Assembly (NCBI GenBank): GCA_013407085.1
Contig: JACCGJ010020840.1
Location: 1-64,000, forward strand
DNA from: Atriophallophorus winterbourni
Taxonomy: Eukaryota > Platyhelminthes > Trematoda > Plagiorchiida > Microphallidae
Length of the DNA stretch: 64,000 bases
Reading direction: 5' to 3'
Below the pieces are notes generated by a model, which saw only the letters and a program-made list of their open reading frames with translations, ran no database searches and was not told the DNA's origin. Each line of letters opens with the position of its first letter. Within the stretch, counting starts at the first letter, position 1. A program made the translations under genes and the position numbers. Of the stretch, positions 56,201 through 64,000 are shown piece after piece.

Positions 56201-56880
56201 GTGACCCATGGACATACCTTATCCTCTTTCGTCCCAAGTTCCCGTATGTATCTGTTTAGGCCTCGGCAAGCTGACAGTATCTTAGCCCACGTGCAGTCCC
56301 TGACTGTGCGACACTTTGCCTGGATCAGGCTTGTGCTTTCATGCATACATACATACGTTGTTCTTTCTACAAACCCTATTTAACAATACCTTCCAAGTAA
56401 AACTGCATTGTTCCAATGCTCACTGGACCCTATCTTTACTCTCTCCACCTGATGACATCAAACAGCGAGAAAACGGTTTTAGAGTGTACGCGTGGGGTGT
56501 GATCACTGTAACACATTGGTCAATATCCAAACCCTTTTGTCGTCTTACGGTGACGATGATGATGTTCGATGTCTCCGTACTGCAAACGATCTTTTGCGAC
56601 GCCGTCCCGGTAATGTAGTGCTCGCCGAACATTTTCAGCTTATTATATCATCATCTGAACCCATGGCAATCAATCCCGCATTCGAGTCGTGAAGTCCGTT
56701 TCGCCGCTGTTTTCACCTAAATTATACATCCATATCGGCTATTTCATTTCACCAGATTCACTTGGTGATTCTCGTTTTCAGGCTTTCTCTCGAGCACTTG
56801 GATCTTCGGTCTGCGCCTTATCCGTAGTTGGCGTCGGCGCGCATGAAGTACTACCGTTGAACGTGCTTACCTCGGCGTAG
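41167..56880 (+). CDS. UQCRC2: Cytochrome bc1 complex core protein 2 (UQCRC2)
   Basis: Seven exons join in phase: 41167-41268, 45501-45700, 47968-48155, 51054-51341, 53418-53769, 54788-54944, 56782-56880, giving 461 aa; the human protein is about 453. Core protein 2 is an M16-peptidase-like subunit on the matrix side of respiratory complex III. A short Arg-containing presequence (1-20) leads into the first M16 fold: VSRLSLVFNAGSR (47-59) and SHLVRRS (70-76), where active M16 enzymes have HxxEH. TTTRESTIF (about 103-111), ELLHEAAFGKH (about 167-177) and, in the second half, YSDHGLFGISLHGP follow the human order. The last exon ends in a short Val-rich tail. AATAAA at 57225-57230 could be the poly(A) signal. 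All splice sites are GT-AG. No stop or frameshift is present, so it looks intact. Introns are filled with LINE, SINE and ribozyme repeats. Confidence 0.9.
41510..42420 (+). mobile_element. LINE polymerase fragment split by a SINE
   Basis: 41518-41600 reads KCFLFADDLKL (catalytic box). After a SINE-1 insertion (41757-41942) the reading resumes with DERDLGMIVSGSFKTKAVTA and ALERAQRRAAMMVLGIKSL (42050-42340), the thumb of a CR1/jockey-type polymerase. It lies in UQCRC2 intron 1. Confidence 0.65.
41757..41942 (+). mobile_element. SINE-1 copy, 3'-truncated
   Basis: GATGTGCAATCGTGCAGTAA to CCCACGTGCAGTCTCTGGCC. The RTE-like tail is missing. Confidence 0.7.
42421..43040. other. UQCRC2 intron 1 segment, no recognised feature
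   Basis: No exon or named repeat seen. Confidence 0.35.
43050..43460 (-). mobile_element. RTE family B, 3' fragment (minus)
   Basis: Contains the reverse complement of the 3' UTR landmark (AACGAGTAAAGCGACATC) and of the C-terminal coding end (ACAAGACCGCCACTGAA). Confidence 0.6.
43505..43900 (-). mobile_element. RTE family B, second minus-strand 3' fragment
   Basis: Reads from a CATAATCATGGTCACCATT tail through AGATGGGAAGGGTGGGACGT into the coding end. In tandem with the previous copy. Confidence 0.6.
43901..44324. other. No recognised feature
   Basis: UQCRC2 intron 1 sequence without recognisable content. Confidence 0.35.
44325..44530 (-). repeat. LINE-type 3' end with (TAA)n tail
   Basis: The minus strand reads CATGGTATACTTGTCGGCAC then ATCGTCTGTAAAGACTTGTG and a (TAA)n-type tail. 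The same block lies in the plus orientation at 22354-22440. Confidence 0.5.
44667..44880 (+). mobile_element. SINE-1 copy, diverged
   Basis: Contains TTGCCACCGGTAGTTAGCTG and AACTTGACAGTATCTTAGCC, ending AGGCTTGTGATTACATTTAT. Confidence 0.65.
45501..45700 (+). CDS. UQCRC2: UQCRC2 exon 2 (first M16 strand and degenerate metal site)
   Basis: Acceptor TTACTTTTAG, donor GTAAGT. Encodes VSRLSLVFNAGSR and HLVRRSFGLST, aligning with VSRIGLFIKAGSR and HLLRLTSSLTT of the human protein. Confidence 0.9.
45775..45892 (-). mobile_element. SINE-1, 5' half
   Basis: Minus-strand copy starting 75 bp after exon 2 of UQCRC2. Contains GTGAGACTCCAGCGTGTTTC and GTTAGCCACACAGCACAG. Confidence 0.65.
46440..46620 (-). 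mobile_element. RTE family B, 3' UTR fragment
   Basis: Contains AGATGGGGACGGGTGGGACC and TGAACGAGTAGAGCGATATC, the reverse complement of the family-B 3' UTR. Confidence 0.55.
46800..47060 (-). mobile_element. RTE endonuclease relic
   Basis: CTACATGCGCGTTCATGTCT matches the region of family A encoding GDMNARVG (4770-4790). Heavily decayed. Confidence 0.4.
47475..47702 (+). mobile_element. SINE-1 copy, near full length
   Basis: Starts GATGTGCAATCGTGCAGTAC and ends GGCTTGTGCTTTCATACATA, in UQCRC2 intron 2. Confidence 0.8.
47968..48155 (+). CDS. UQCRC2: UQCRC2 exon 3
   Basis: Acceptor AATTTCAG, donor GTAAGC. Encodes TTTRESTIFCIDVAPNLIPR through LTRRNLPA. Confidence 0.9.
48465..48505 (+). ncRNA. 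Hammerhead ribozyme, variant
   Basis: CTGATGA (48470-48476), stem II GTGG/CCGC (48477-48480 and 48487-48490, one G-U pair), GAAA (48491-48494), CCGG and GTC (48498-48500). Stem I pairs ATAC with GTGT. Stem II differs from the other copies on both strands yet still pairs, which points to a separate subfamily under constraint. It lies in UQCRC2 intron 3. Confidence 0.65.
48566..48606 (-). ncRNA. Degenerate hammerhead-like motif, inverted partner
   Basis: The minus strand reads ATATGATGAAAAACAGCC then AGAAACCGGTTGTGGT. The first core base and the cleavage triplet are changed. It faces the variant at 48465-48505. Confidence 0.45.
48640..49500. other. UQCRC2 intron 3 segment, no recognised feature
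   Basis: No exon, repeat family or RNA recognised. Confidence 0.35.
49540..50080 (+). mobile_element. RTE family B, C-terminal coding relic
   Basis: Reads TVDRLTYLDSCINNSASLDD, then decayed thumb sequence and PDYRLP, and ends near CCAATATGGCGGTGGCTAG. A minus-strand family-A tail follows. Confidence 0.55.
50067..50210 (-). mobile_element. RTE family A, 3' tail
   Basis: (CAT)n at 50067-50082, then AAATCTGGAACCAGGCAAAG and GCAGAAAACAGATAAGTAAG, as at 2058-2140. Only the 3' UTR is present. Confidence 0.65.
51054..51341 (+). CDS. UQCRC2: UQCRC2 exon 4
   Basis: Acceptor TTTATTTTACAG, donor GTAAGC. Encodes ELLHEAAFGKHSQSSGLGAS to MVHGFVG. Confidence 0.9.
51795..52052 (-). mobile_element. SINE-1 copy with (TATG)n tail
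   Basis: Minus-strand, well preserved: GAAAGCACAAGCCTGATCCA, CTGTCAGGTTGCCCCAGGCC, TTAGCACGATGTTAGCC. The tail is (TATG)n at 51786-51812. Confidence 0.85.
52060..53400. other. UQCRC2 intron 4 segment, unresolved
   Basis: Mostly unrecognised. A minus-strand 70-codon frame (52700-52488) has no motif I know. Confidence 0.35.
53418..53769 (+). CDS. UQCRC2: UQCRC2 exon 5 (second M16 domain)
   Basis: Largest exon. Encodes GDIRRDIAAATHTYASIAWP, LLNGFTDRIAFDNRG, YSDHGLFGIS and KFVDEDLARAK, the start of the second M16-like domain. Confidence 0.9.
54247..54478 (+). mobile_element. SINE-1 copy, diverged
   Basis: Contains GCAGCTAACACCGTGCTAA and CTGTCTAGGCTTGCGCAACC, ending GTTTGTGGTTTCATACC. It lies in UQCRC2 intron 5. 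Confidence 0.7.
54788..54944 (+). CDS. UQCRC2: UQCRC2 exon 6
   Basis: Encodes NLLMESESPMTVGTDLAVQL and ALADAVTLSQLNE. Phase 0 donor GTGAGT. Confidence 0.9.
55045..55345 (-). repeat. Partial tandem dimer of the hammerhead-bearing repeat
   Basis: Two ribozyme positions lie 235 bp apart (ACTCATCA at 55058 and 55293, plus strand). Reading the minus strand, the first ribozyme (55307-55266) is followed by a body with (TG)n, GGTTCAAATCC (resembling a polymerase III B box) and GGTTGGTACGACCAACC, then by a second ribozyme cut off at 55045 before its GAAA element. Sequence matching the next upstream unit continues to about 55345. Confidence 0.75.
55266..55307 (-). ncRNA. Hammerhead ribozyme, one weakened stem
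   Basis: The CTGATGA core, GAAA, CCGG and GTC are intact. Stem II GTTC/GCAC has one mismatch and stem I CCCTAC/GTGGTG is interrupted after four pairs. It may retain weak activity. Confidence 0.65.
55590..56240 (+). mobile_element. CR1-like LINE thumb relic
   Basis: Reads LLGIFRRLFERFSLVTLPRT, VYLRPTMEYAV and VWAPWLRKDIVLFDKI across frameshifts, the conserved C-terminal part of CR1-type polymerases. It lies in UQCRC2 intron 6. Confidence 0.6.
56243..56356 (+). mobile_element. SINE-1, 3' half
   Basis: CTGTTTAGGCCTCGGCAAGC to GGCTTGTGCTTTCATGCATA. Confidence 0.7.
56782..56880 (+). CDS. UQCRC2: UQCRC2 exon 7 (C-terminus)
   Basis: Acceptor CTCGTTTTCAG. Encodes AFSRALGSSVCALSVVGVGA and a short tail to TAG at 56878-56880. 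Confidence 0.85.
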   Translation, partial: AFSRALGSSVCALSVVGVGAHEVLPLNVLTSA

Positions 56881-57224
56881 ACCTGGTCGCTGTACACGAA
56901 CAAGAGAACTATTAGACAGTTTAGACTATAACATCGCGCAACATTCTCGTTCATAACCTAGCGTGTACACTCAGGTGTGCTGCAGTGGATTGTGATCAAC
57001 ACCGCTGCTCTTTGTGTGTTGTGTTTAGTCGAGATGTGTGTGGGATACGTTTGTTGCTCATTTTCCTGCTGTTCACCGTAATTACATCTAATTTGAAAAT
57101 ATACACTTTTTCGTGTTTGCTTATTTCTTTGGTGAATCTGAGTGGACTTGTTTATGTTCTTGGTGTCTTGATTGATTTGGCCGTCATTGACAGCGTTACA
57201 GTACAGAAAACATAACCATGGTAT

Positions 57225-57230
57225 AATAAA
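57225..57230 (+). terminator. Candidate UQCRC2 poly(A) signal
   Basis: AATAAA 345 bp after the stop codon. It is the first canonical signal I see downstream; use is inferred. Confidence 0.4.
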
Positions 57231-57784
57231 ACTCTAGATTGATGTGTAGGGCATTGCCTGCCATTGATGAAATGAACAAAGCGCTCATCCCTCTCTCAAC
57301 GCGCCGACCACAGGCAGCTTCATCACTGGCGCGACTCCTTTGAACAACACGGCATCAAACAATACTCCCTTATCAACTGAATCAAACTGCTTGCATGTGT
57401 GGCGTTGTTCCATGGCTTGCCAGATAGCGATTATGTGAACGACAACGTCTATTGCAGTGGTTCCCAACCCTTTAATTCCCCACACTTAAAATATTTTAAT
57501 ATGCTTTCCGACCCTTATAGAAACACGCAAGAGAAATTATCATTGCACGAACACAGAATATGCTGAAAAATTGACAATGTATTAAATCGCTTCGGCGGTA
57601 CAAATACAAACAAACAAAACTCCCTAAGCCGTGCGGCTGTGCGGTCATATAAAGCGTTGTTTGTCCGGCTCGTTCTTTTATCGGTGCTATCGGGTGTTGT
57701 ATTGGATTTGCGCCAGATGCATACGGTTAGACGTGCCGTGACAGCAATTTCATCATACACTCCTTTGTGTGAGTCGTGTGAATA

Positions 57785-58265
57785 AAAAAGTTCCAAAGGT
57801 TGTCATAGCCGGGGGTGGCAGTGGAGATAAGCTCCCACTGTTTTTAAAATGCTCCCATATGGCACGCGTCTCAAATAGCCTCTGACAACCAAGTCCAGCT
57901 TCTGGTCTGCACGACTGGCTCACCGAACCTGGTGGAATTGCTTCTACCAACAGGAGAAGGGGCGAAGGCGATTGACTGGCACCCGAAAGCCATTTTTTCC
58001 TCCGTCAGATGGAGCTCGTTAGCCTGGGAAAGCATTTCCTCTAAGGGAAGGAAAACCCTCGTTTTAAGCCTCCGCTGCCTTGCGGGATACCCGATCGCGG
58101 GAAAGGCTTCAGGAGAAAACCCTGAGGAAAAATCTGGAGCATAGTCTCGCAGACGGTTAGTTGGTGCACACCACCTCTTTCTGGAAACTCCCTGCTGCCT
58201 TGCAGGTCGCACTTGGTTGTGTAAAAGCTAGAGCAGCTGACTCGAACAAACGCCGAGTGGTGCTG
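57785..58265 (+). mobile_element. RTE 5' UTR copy
   Basis: Matches 21740-22160 over most of its length (CAGGAGAAGGGGCGAAGGCG, AAGGGAAGGAAAACCCT, CTCCGCTGCCTTGCGGGATA). No coding region follows. Frames on either strand here are not genes. Confidence 0.6.
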
Positions 58266-58269
58266 GGGA

Positions 58270-59880
58270 CGTGGCTTTGTACCCAAATTCCCAAGAATCT
58301 TCATTGAAGCCGACTCATCCTCCAGGAGATAGTCGCAGAAGAGTAAAAGTACAACGATTAATACAAGACAAAGAGTGTGAGCGGCTTTGGTTGGGAAACC
58401 CTGCTCTATTGGGACGTTATTTTGCTGTTCGCATCCGCTATCCACTAAGCAAGATAAGGCATCAAAGACTCGTTGAAGCAAGATGCTGGATAACGACGAA
58501 CGTACACCTTGTTGCCTTGTGATAAGAACATGAAGATCATATAACTTTTTCGGAAAAAGGTATGACTGAATCCTTCTCAAACCTGTTTGTAGATTTTGTC
58601 CCTCATATGATGGAAAGCATCTCTTAGTCTGTCTCAACCGGGATTATTCCAACAGAAATAGCTTCACTATATGCCTTCATTAGGCCAATGCAGTATGTGA
58701 TTTCCGCTACAGTGTGTGGACTCAAATAAACCGGAGATAGTTTACAGCGCGAGGTAGAATGGAATAAGTAGGCTGTAAGCTGCCTGTTGAATTATTCATG
58801 AAATTGCTCATAGCAACGAAAGAGCTGGCACTCGTTGTTAGTAGTTAAAATATCATTCTTTGTGGTTGTCTGGCGTATTCCCATGTTTTGGAATCTTGAC
58901 TGGATTTACTGGAACGGATTTAGGATATTGCATGCATTACTCGTTACGCCTATTTCCTAAACATCCAACCCACCGCGCCTTCCTGGTTAACTGAAAGCTA
59001 TGCCTGTACTATTATCTAATGCCTCTCGGTTTTGTGTTGCATTGTGAACCTGCCTTTCTTCCGCTAATTCAATCGTAGTCAGAGATTTTAGATCTTTCGC
59101 TAGAGGTGATACTGCCGCATGCCGATTCGGGAATCTTCCAAGCCGTTCCTATAGCATTCCACTTTTGTTTGTCGCGGTTTTCATGACGGTGTGATGGGAT
59201 GCTGCCTGGTCGCCCAAACATAGGAGGAAAAATTCAGGTTGTCACTCAACGCCATTGAGTTGAGATCAAGTTCGTTGGATATTGATCCCTCAGAATTCCT
59301 GGTATGATGGCTATGCTAACTCCTGAAGGGAACTAGGCAATATAGCTCAATAGGACAAGGTACACCAACCATGTCAGGTCCAATCACATGGTCGCCAACT
59401 TTTGGAATAAAAAAATTCGAAGCAGCACCCTCGATTTATTCCGTGAATGTGGCTCATCACTGATCTCAAAAGCAGTTCTGGTTTACAGTGATCATATTAA
59501 CGTTGAAAAATTTATACTCGCTGTCATGTATGAAAGGCGAGAACGCGTCAATTCAATCGCTAACGTCTTCCGACGGTCTCTTGATTACCACTTTTCCAAT
59601 CAAAATTATTTTGACTACTGACTATGGTTAGTAGATAATATTTCATTTTATTCGTTCCGATGTTGATTAACATCTATGGGTCTTTGTTTTAGTGTACACT
59701 CGTTGTTTTTGAAACTATCCTCCAACTGAGCCGTTGGAACGTTTTTTCTCGTTGGTACATGTTGGTCGCAGTATTCCGCACCAGAACACTGACTATCGAT
59801 AGGCTAATCTTTGCCACGGATTCAAATTCGTTGGTGCCTTAACTCAACTCTGACGTAATCCTACAAATAACTGTTTCAAG
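58270..59880. other. Intergenic, mostly unrecognised
   Basis: A short stretch (59285-59385, AATATAGCTCAATAGGACAA) resembles 5641-5720 and may be LINE-derived. No exon is recognised. Confidence 0.35.
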
Positions 59881-60000
59881 CGCATGCGGATCCTGATCCT
59901 TCTGTCCCTACCTGATGAGTGCAAACAGCACGAAACCGGTCGTGGGGTGTTTTGTGTGAAGGAGATGCATGCAAATGTGTTTTATAAATGGTATTATATT
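59878..60000 (+). repeat. Hammerhead-bearing repeat with perfect ribozyme
   Basis: AAGCGCATGCGGATCCTGAT leads into the ribozyme, followed by GTGAAGGAGATGCATGCAAA. Truncated after about 120 bp. Confidence 0.75.
59906..59947 (+). ncRNA. Hammerhead ribozyme, type I, all core elements intact
   Basis: Stem I CCCTAC (59906-59911) pairs with GTGGGG (59942-59947). CTGATGA is at 59912-59918. Stem II GTGC/GCAC (59919-59922 and 59928-59931) closes on AAACA. GAAA is at 59932-59935, the minimal stem III CCGG at 59936-59939 and the cleavage triplet GTC at 59939-59941. Every conserved base of the hammerhead core is present. Outer bases CCTTC (59898-59902) and GAAGG could extend stem I. Small stem III forms are known from Penelope-like elements and retrozymes and usually act as dimers. 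Confidence 0.85.
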
Positions 60001-61165
60001 TATTTGGCAGAATGAATATAGTCGAGCGTAAACCCACCAACGCGATTCTTTTCCTGTTGAGAAAGGCTTGTGTCATTGCGAACCCTTTATGATGGATACT
60101 TAATTGCTCAAGCAAATGGATTTTTCAATGACTAATATTTCTAAGCCTCCAAGACCGCGGAACCTAGTTAAGCTCCGTCGGCTTAACAGCATGTTGGGTC
60201 CACTTCAATGTTTGCTTTCTAATGCCTTTAAAATTCACGGGATGATAGGAAACTGTCCAACCTGAAATGCCTGAGCGCACAAACCGAGTTACGGGTTTCG
60301 CTAGTTCGTGTTATGCCGCTCACTGACAATAACACATTTCAACAGACAGCTGCGGCCGCCAATTGCCTTTTGGATCTACTATCAGCATAGTCAACGCTAG
60401 GAACTCATCCGACTCTTTCTATCACAACATAACTTTACGCTACCTACGTATTGAAACAACATGCAAATACCGTTATTCACAAGCATATAAGGTACGATCA
60501 ATCCTTATTGCGCCGTGTTATAAAAATAACCCATTGTTTCAGTGTAATTGGTTTTTAATCCTTCTGCCTCATTGAAAAAACTAAAGCATAATTTAAGCGG
60601 GTGCAGCGCTGCTTGCTTATATAGGACAATATTCCAAAACGCTCCCTCGTTATAAATGAGAATAATATTCATAGCAACACTTACCGCAATATCCCAAATG
60701 ATGTGATTACAAGTCGCTCGGTTTGGTATGATGCTTTATTAGTACACAATGCATATTAAATATAGTCGACTGCATATTTGTTGTTGCCTGTAACTAGAGG
60801 CACCTATGGAGGAGCAAGACACCTCGGTTCATAGGCGGAAATCAATGCGCGAGAAAAAGTAAGTGAAAAGCACATCTTGCCACACGATCATGAATAAAAT
60901 TAATCTAAGCATGAGCGTACGAATATGACGTAGAATAATTTACTGTACAGAGTGGCGCTTTGATGCCCTGCACCTAGAAACGTTGAAATCAACGCAAAAT
61001 GACAATTGATAAAAAATAGATCGAAATAGTGTCACTGAAAATCTTGAACTGTTGACCTGAGTGTAGTAAATATGTTTAAAATATATGTGCGATATCAGTT
61101 TTCGTAAAAGTGTTGTCAAACCGTTAAAAAAGCAAACTGGATCATAAAAGCCGTGCGGTGAATAG
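60001..61165. other. Intergenic and presumed Headcase 3' UTR
   Basis: The segment next to 61166 is probably the Headcase 3' UTR. AATAAA on the minus strand lies at about 60740-60735. Nothing else recognised. Confidence 0.35.
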
Positions 61166-61464
61166 TTATCCTTCATTCGATCGAGGTAGTTCGACCGTGA
61201 AGAATTCATTGAAGGGCTTCACAAAATGATAATCCACGCTTTGGCAAAATGGACACGTAATGAGTTGGCTGTATTGCGAGAAAAACGGAAGAGGATTCGT
61301 AGCGTCATCATCTTCTCCCTGAGCAGAGGAACGGGTTCCTGAGACGGATCCGTTACGTTTGTCCAAACTGCAGCCACAACTTTTACAGGTCAAATGCGCG
61401 TCACAACAAGGCATAGCGGCGAACACGTCGTAAGTGTACAATCCACCCAAAATCAGATTTGAAC
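61166..61464 (-). CDS. HECA: HECA last exon
   Basis: Acceptor TTGATACAG at 61465. Encodes GSNLILGGLYTYDVFAAMPC to a stop at 61166, with several CxxC pairs. Confidence 0.85.
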
Positions 61465-63537
61465 CTGTATCAAGGAAAAATGGTTAGATTACTATGGGCC
61501 ATCTTGATACTGTGGATGAGTGATTTCTTCTGAGCATAGAATGTTTAAACTGGAATTGTGAAGTATGTGTATGGTATGAAAGCACAAGCCCGATCCAGGC
61601 AAAGTGCCGTACAGTCAGAGATTGCACGTGGGCTAAGATACTGTCAGGTTGCCCAGGCCTAGACAGATATGAAGGAGGGAATAGAGATGGTAGTGAATTC
61701 TGTGTAATTTGAGTAATTCACTTGAAGACAGGAAACGCGATTCGACCTCAATTGGCCTGACGTATCGTGACTAAATTAAGAACCTGCCATGAGCAGATAA
61801 GAACATTTTCCGTACAAAGCAAATAACTTCACACGGCGAATCCCACTTATCGAGCGCGAACAAGAGAGGATGAGTGTGTACAGGCGTAAAGCACAATAAG
61901 CGAACAGTGCCCACCATGCAAAAACCACCCTGCGGCACAACACTAGAGCAGGAAGCGCTGACTACAACAATCGCAAACTTACAAAAATTCGGATTTGAAG
62001 AGAATTGCAGGAGAACTAGTCGAGTGACAATATCTTCGATGATGGACAATGTCAGTCCATATTGTACGATATGCGATTCGTTCGGACGCTGAATTCTTGC
62101 TCCTGGATTGGGGTATTCAATTTCGTTCGGCCTCATTTACACGAGTGGTTCTTGTGTGTTAGAGGGACCATAAGATATAATGCAGTTGGTTGCGATGAAC
62201 AATTTGACACTTTGAAGTAGCGATACAATACGTGACACAGAATACCTACTACAATGCGGTTTCTTGAGGGAACTTCAAGATTAGCGATCTAATGCACACA
62301 ATGAATTCGCTGATGTCGTAGCACTAGATCGCGTTTATTTGGGCACATGAGTTAAACGTCATTTCTCAATATCGTTCAAACCAATATAAAGTTTATCCTC
62401 GAGGCGGATAGGTGCACCTCAAGATTTCTCTTATTTCTGTTACATATGGATGGAGGTAAATGTGTTCATTATACTATAAATTGTTCGAATTCCAAAAATA
62501 TGCTCATTTAGAACCACTTTACACTACAAAATACATTTCAACTTGCCTGACCACGGTTTTGAGCAAAATCGGCATAATATCTTCACATTAGCCTCCTCGC
62601 CAATCTCTTCACTGTTCACGCAATTGATACATAGCGAATGTAAATAGCGCTCTTGTCTTCCAGACGTCCCACCATGTTTTTGATACATCGCTCCTCCTGG
62701 GCTGGCATCTGAAAACTGACCAACATTAACTTGCTGTCTTGGACCGAGGCAACCAGGTGGAGGAACAAGTGGTTTACTGTTGGCCAACAAATGATGGCCA
62801 TACATGTCAGTCAGCAGTTGCTCTGGATCAATGTTCGCGCCGGCGAGTTTGGGTGATTGGATGAGGGGAGTGAGTGTATGCGTGTGCCATGAGATACGTA
62901 ATCCGCTCACTTCGTAATATTGATGGCATATTGGGCTGACAAAGAACAAGCCGTCGATTACTGGAAAATGATCGAAAATTGGAAGTGATTGGGTGCACGC
63001 CAGACACTGGACACTCGATACACGGTGGGTGGTAAGTTGAGCAAGAAGAAATGCTCGAGTATCCTCATTACCGGTACAGCTGTCATCGTCCATATGAACA
63101 AAGTAGGCGCCTTTCTTGTAAGCAGGCATCAGCTAGGAAGGACAGAAAAGAGTAGAGGTAGTATGGAAAATCGATATAATGAGAAATTTTTCAAAACCAA
63201 CACAATGAATAAACTGTATTTGCGAATAGAACTAAGTATGTTCGAATGGATAGACGGATAGAATTATGTACGTATGAATGCATGCATGTATGAATGGGTG
63301 AATGGATGGAGGAGCGGATGGTTAAATGGTGGAAAATGGCATATGTTGATGGACTCACATCGAAAACGTTGAAATTTGGACGGGTTTGGAAGATGTTGCC
63401 TCTTCGATTGACTACTTTACGTTCTGCGTTTGGTTTCCCAACATCACTTGGCCAAAAAGACGAACTCGGAGTTCGAATGGAGGAGCGACGATTAACCTTT
63501 CCGGGGATGGATGTTCCCATGATTGCGTCAGTATTCC
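61166..63537 (-). CDS. HECA: Headcase (HECA) homologue, C-terminal part
   Basis: Minus-strand exons 63537(approx.)-63359, 63132-62547 and 61464-61166 join in phase and end at a stop. Headcase proteins are cysteine-rich regulators that work with Unkempt to restrain growth and differentiation; this role is from Drosophila and human work. Visible motifs: RRGNIFQTRPNFNVF, FVHMDDDSCTGNEDTRAFLL, VQCLACTQSLPIFDHFPVID, YLHSLCINC, CRFCSKPWSGSNLILGGLYT, YDVFAAMPCCDAHLTCKSCG and ITCPFCQSVDYHFVKPF, which match the headcase C-terminal domain in order. About 90 residues (SPICHQ to GRQERY) appear as an insertion relative to the animal homologues I remember. Intron 62546-61465 has a GC donor (AG/GCAAGT). The N-terminal half lies beyond the window. 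The 63537 boundary is a weak acceptor guess. Confidence 0.85.
61565..61700 (-). mobile_element. SINE-1, 3' half, in HECA intron
   Basis: GAAAGCACAAGCCCGATCCA and CTGTCAGGTTGCCCAGGCCT; same orientation as the gene. Confidence 0.75.
62547..63132 (-). CDS. HECA: HECA penultimate exon
   Basis: Acceptor CTTCCTAG at 63133, GC donor at 62546. The frame is open for 195 codons. Confidence 0.85.
63359..63537 (-). CDS. HECA: HECA upstream exon, 5' boundary uncertain
   Basis: Ends NVFD at a GTGAGT donor (63358), phase 0, joining LMPAYKKGAY of the next exon across a 226-bp intron. RRGNIFQTR resembles the human GNIFKHR motif at the equivalent place. The upstream frame stops just before 63565, so the acceptor must lie between there and about 63500. 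Confidence 0.6.
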
Positions 63538-63539
63538 CT

Positions 63540-64000
63540 GTTTCAGATACGAGATGCATGTTGCGTAAGAATATTTACTGGCATATCCCGAACGTGAACA
63601 AAATCGGCGTTTGGAAATACTACGACAGACCGAATTCACACGGAGCGCAACGGTAGCTCTTTTAACATCACTTCACGGCAACGCTCAGTAAGCTTATATA
63701 ATTCTGCCCGAATCCAAGTACGTGCGTGATTTCTTGTCAATCTTTAGATATTTTGTATTCTTAAACCAACTAACCAACTGCCTGGTTGTCTTTAAAATGT
63801 ACTTTTATCGGCCTATGGCAAATGATCAACTCGATTTAAAATATACGTTAAGGGTCGATATTATTTAGACCAGTCATTCCAAAAATAAAATCCGCATTGC
63901 CAATGTTTTTCAATGGGTGTTTATTTCACGAACCAAGCCGTACTAATGGTCAATTAGAAAACATTTGTTATACTTCGAAAAACAAACCCAGCAGAATGCC
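63540..64000. other. HECA intron or flank, no recognised feature
   Basis: Plus-strand frames (63294-63656, 63386-63568) overlap the HECA exon in antisense and are not taken as genes. The last 300 bp are AT-rich without features. Confidence 0.4.

Noticed and set aside
56440..56490. CTGATGA followed by GAGAAAAC, hammerhead-like
   Set aside because: Stem II does not pair and GAAA and GTC are displaced. At best a distant relic.
58041..58637. Minus-strand frame of 198 codons
   Set aside because: It runs antisense through the RTE 5' UTR repeat and has no recognisable domain.
63294..63656. Plus-strand frame of 120 codons
   Set aside because: It lies antisense to a Headcase exon supported by splice phase and homology.
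1..64000. CRISPR arrays, rRNA, tRNA or bacterial operons
   Set aside because: No spacer-repeat arrays or rRNA/tRNA cloverleafs recognised; gene structure is eukaryotic. A tRNA scan was not possible here.

Overview
The window is eukaryotic nuclear DNA, most likely from a digenean trematode (flatworm). The grounds are GT-AG split genes with introns of 1-6 kb packed with RTE-like and CR1-like LINEs, Gypsy fragments, a LINE-tailed SINE and hammerhead-ribozyme repeats, plus a very small intron near the 5' end of one gene. The phylum is inference; I cannot name the species.

Three host genes can be assembled from exons whose splice phases agree. (1) 7862..29006, plus strand: a paraplegin/SPG7-like mitochondrial AAA protein in eight exons (540 aa): presequence, two membrane segments, AAA domain. 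It reads into a stop right after the AAA lid, and I find no M41 peptidase exon before the next gene. Several ATPase residues are changed (Walker B Glu to Gln, sensor 1 Asn to Asp, second arginine finger to His). (2) 41167..56880, plus strand: a complete seven-exon gene (461 aa) for cytochrome bc1 complex core protein 2 (UQCRC2). (3) 61166..beyond 63359, minus strand: the C-terminal half of a Headcase (HECA) homologue, with one GC-AG intron; the gene continues past the window end.

The rest is mobile DNA. 1-7 kb: RTE tail, Gypsy 3' end with LTR, and a nearly full RTE element (2058-5600, minus). 7.8-29 kb: SPG7-like introns with a decayed Tigger/pogo transposon (8.5-10.4 kb), a decayed RTE copy split by a SINE with a target duplication (11.8-14.8 kb), many RTE 3' ends, a (CATA)n block, RTE untranslated-region derivatives and a nested Gypsy/RTE/ribozyme mosaic (23.5-26.7 kb). 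29-41 kb: LINE fragments, an inverted pair of Gypsy polymerase fragments, and two adjacent CR1-like elements, the second ending about 70 bp before the UQCRC2 start codon. 41-57 kb: UQCRC2 introns with LINE and SINE debris. 57-64 kb: intergenic repeats, a consensus-perfect hammerhead ribozyme (59906-59947) and Headcase.

Two short-repeat systems stand out. One is a roughly 230-bp SINE (about 21 copies) whose 3' end matches the tail of the resident RTE element, suggesting RTE-driven mobility. The other is a repeat carrying type I hammerhead ribozymes, in one place a partial tandem dimer with a 235-bp period, the organisation expected of a self-cleaving satellite or retrozyme-like element.
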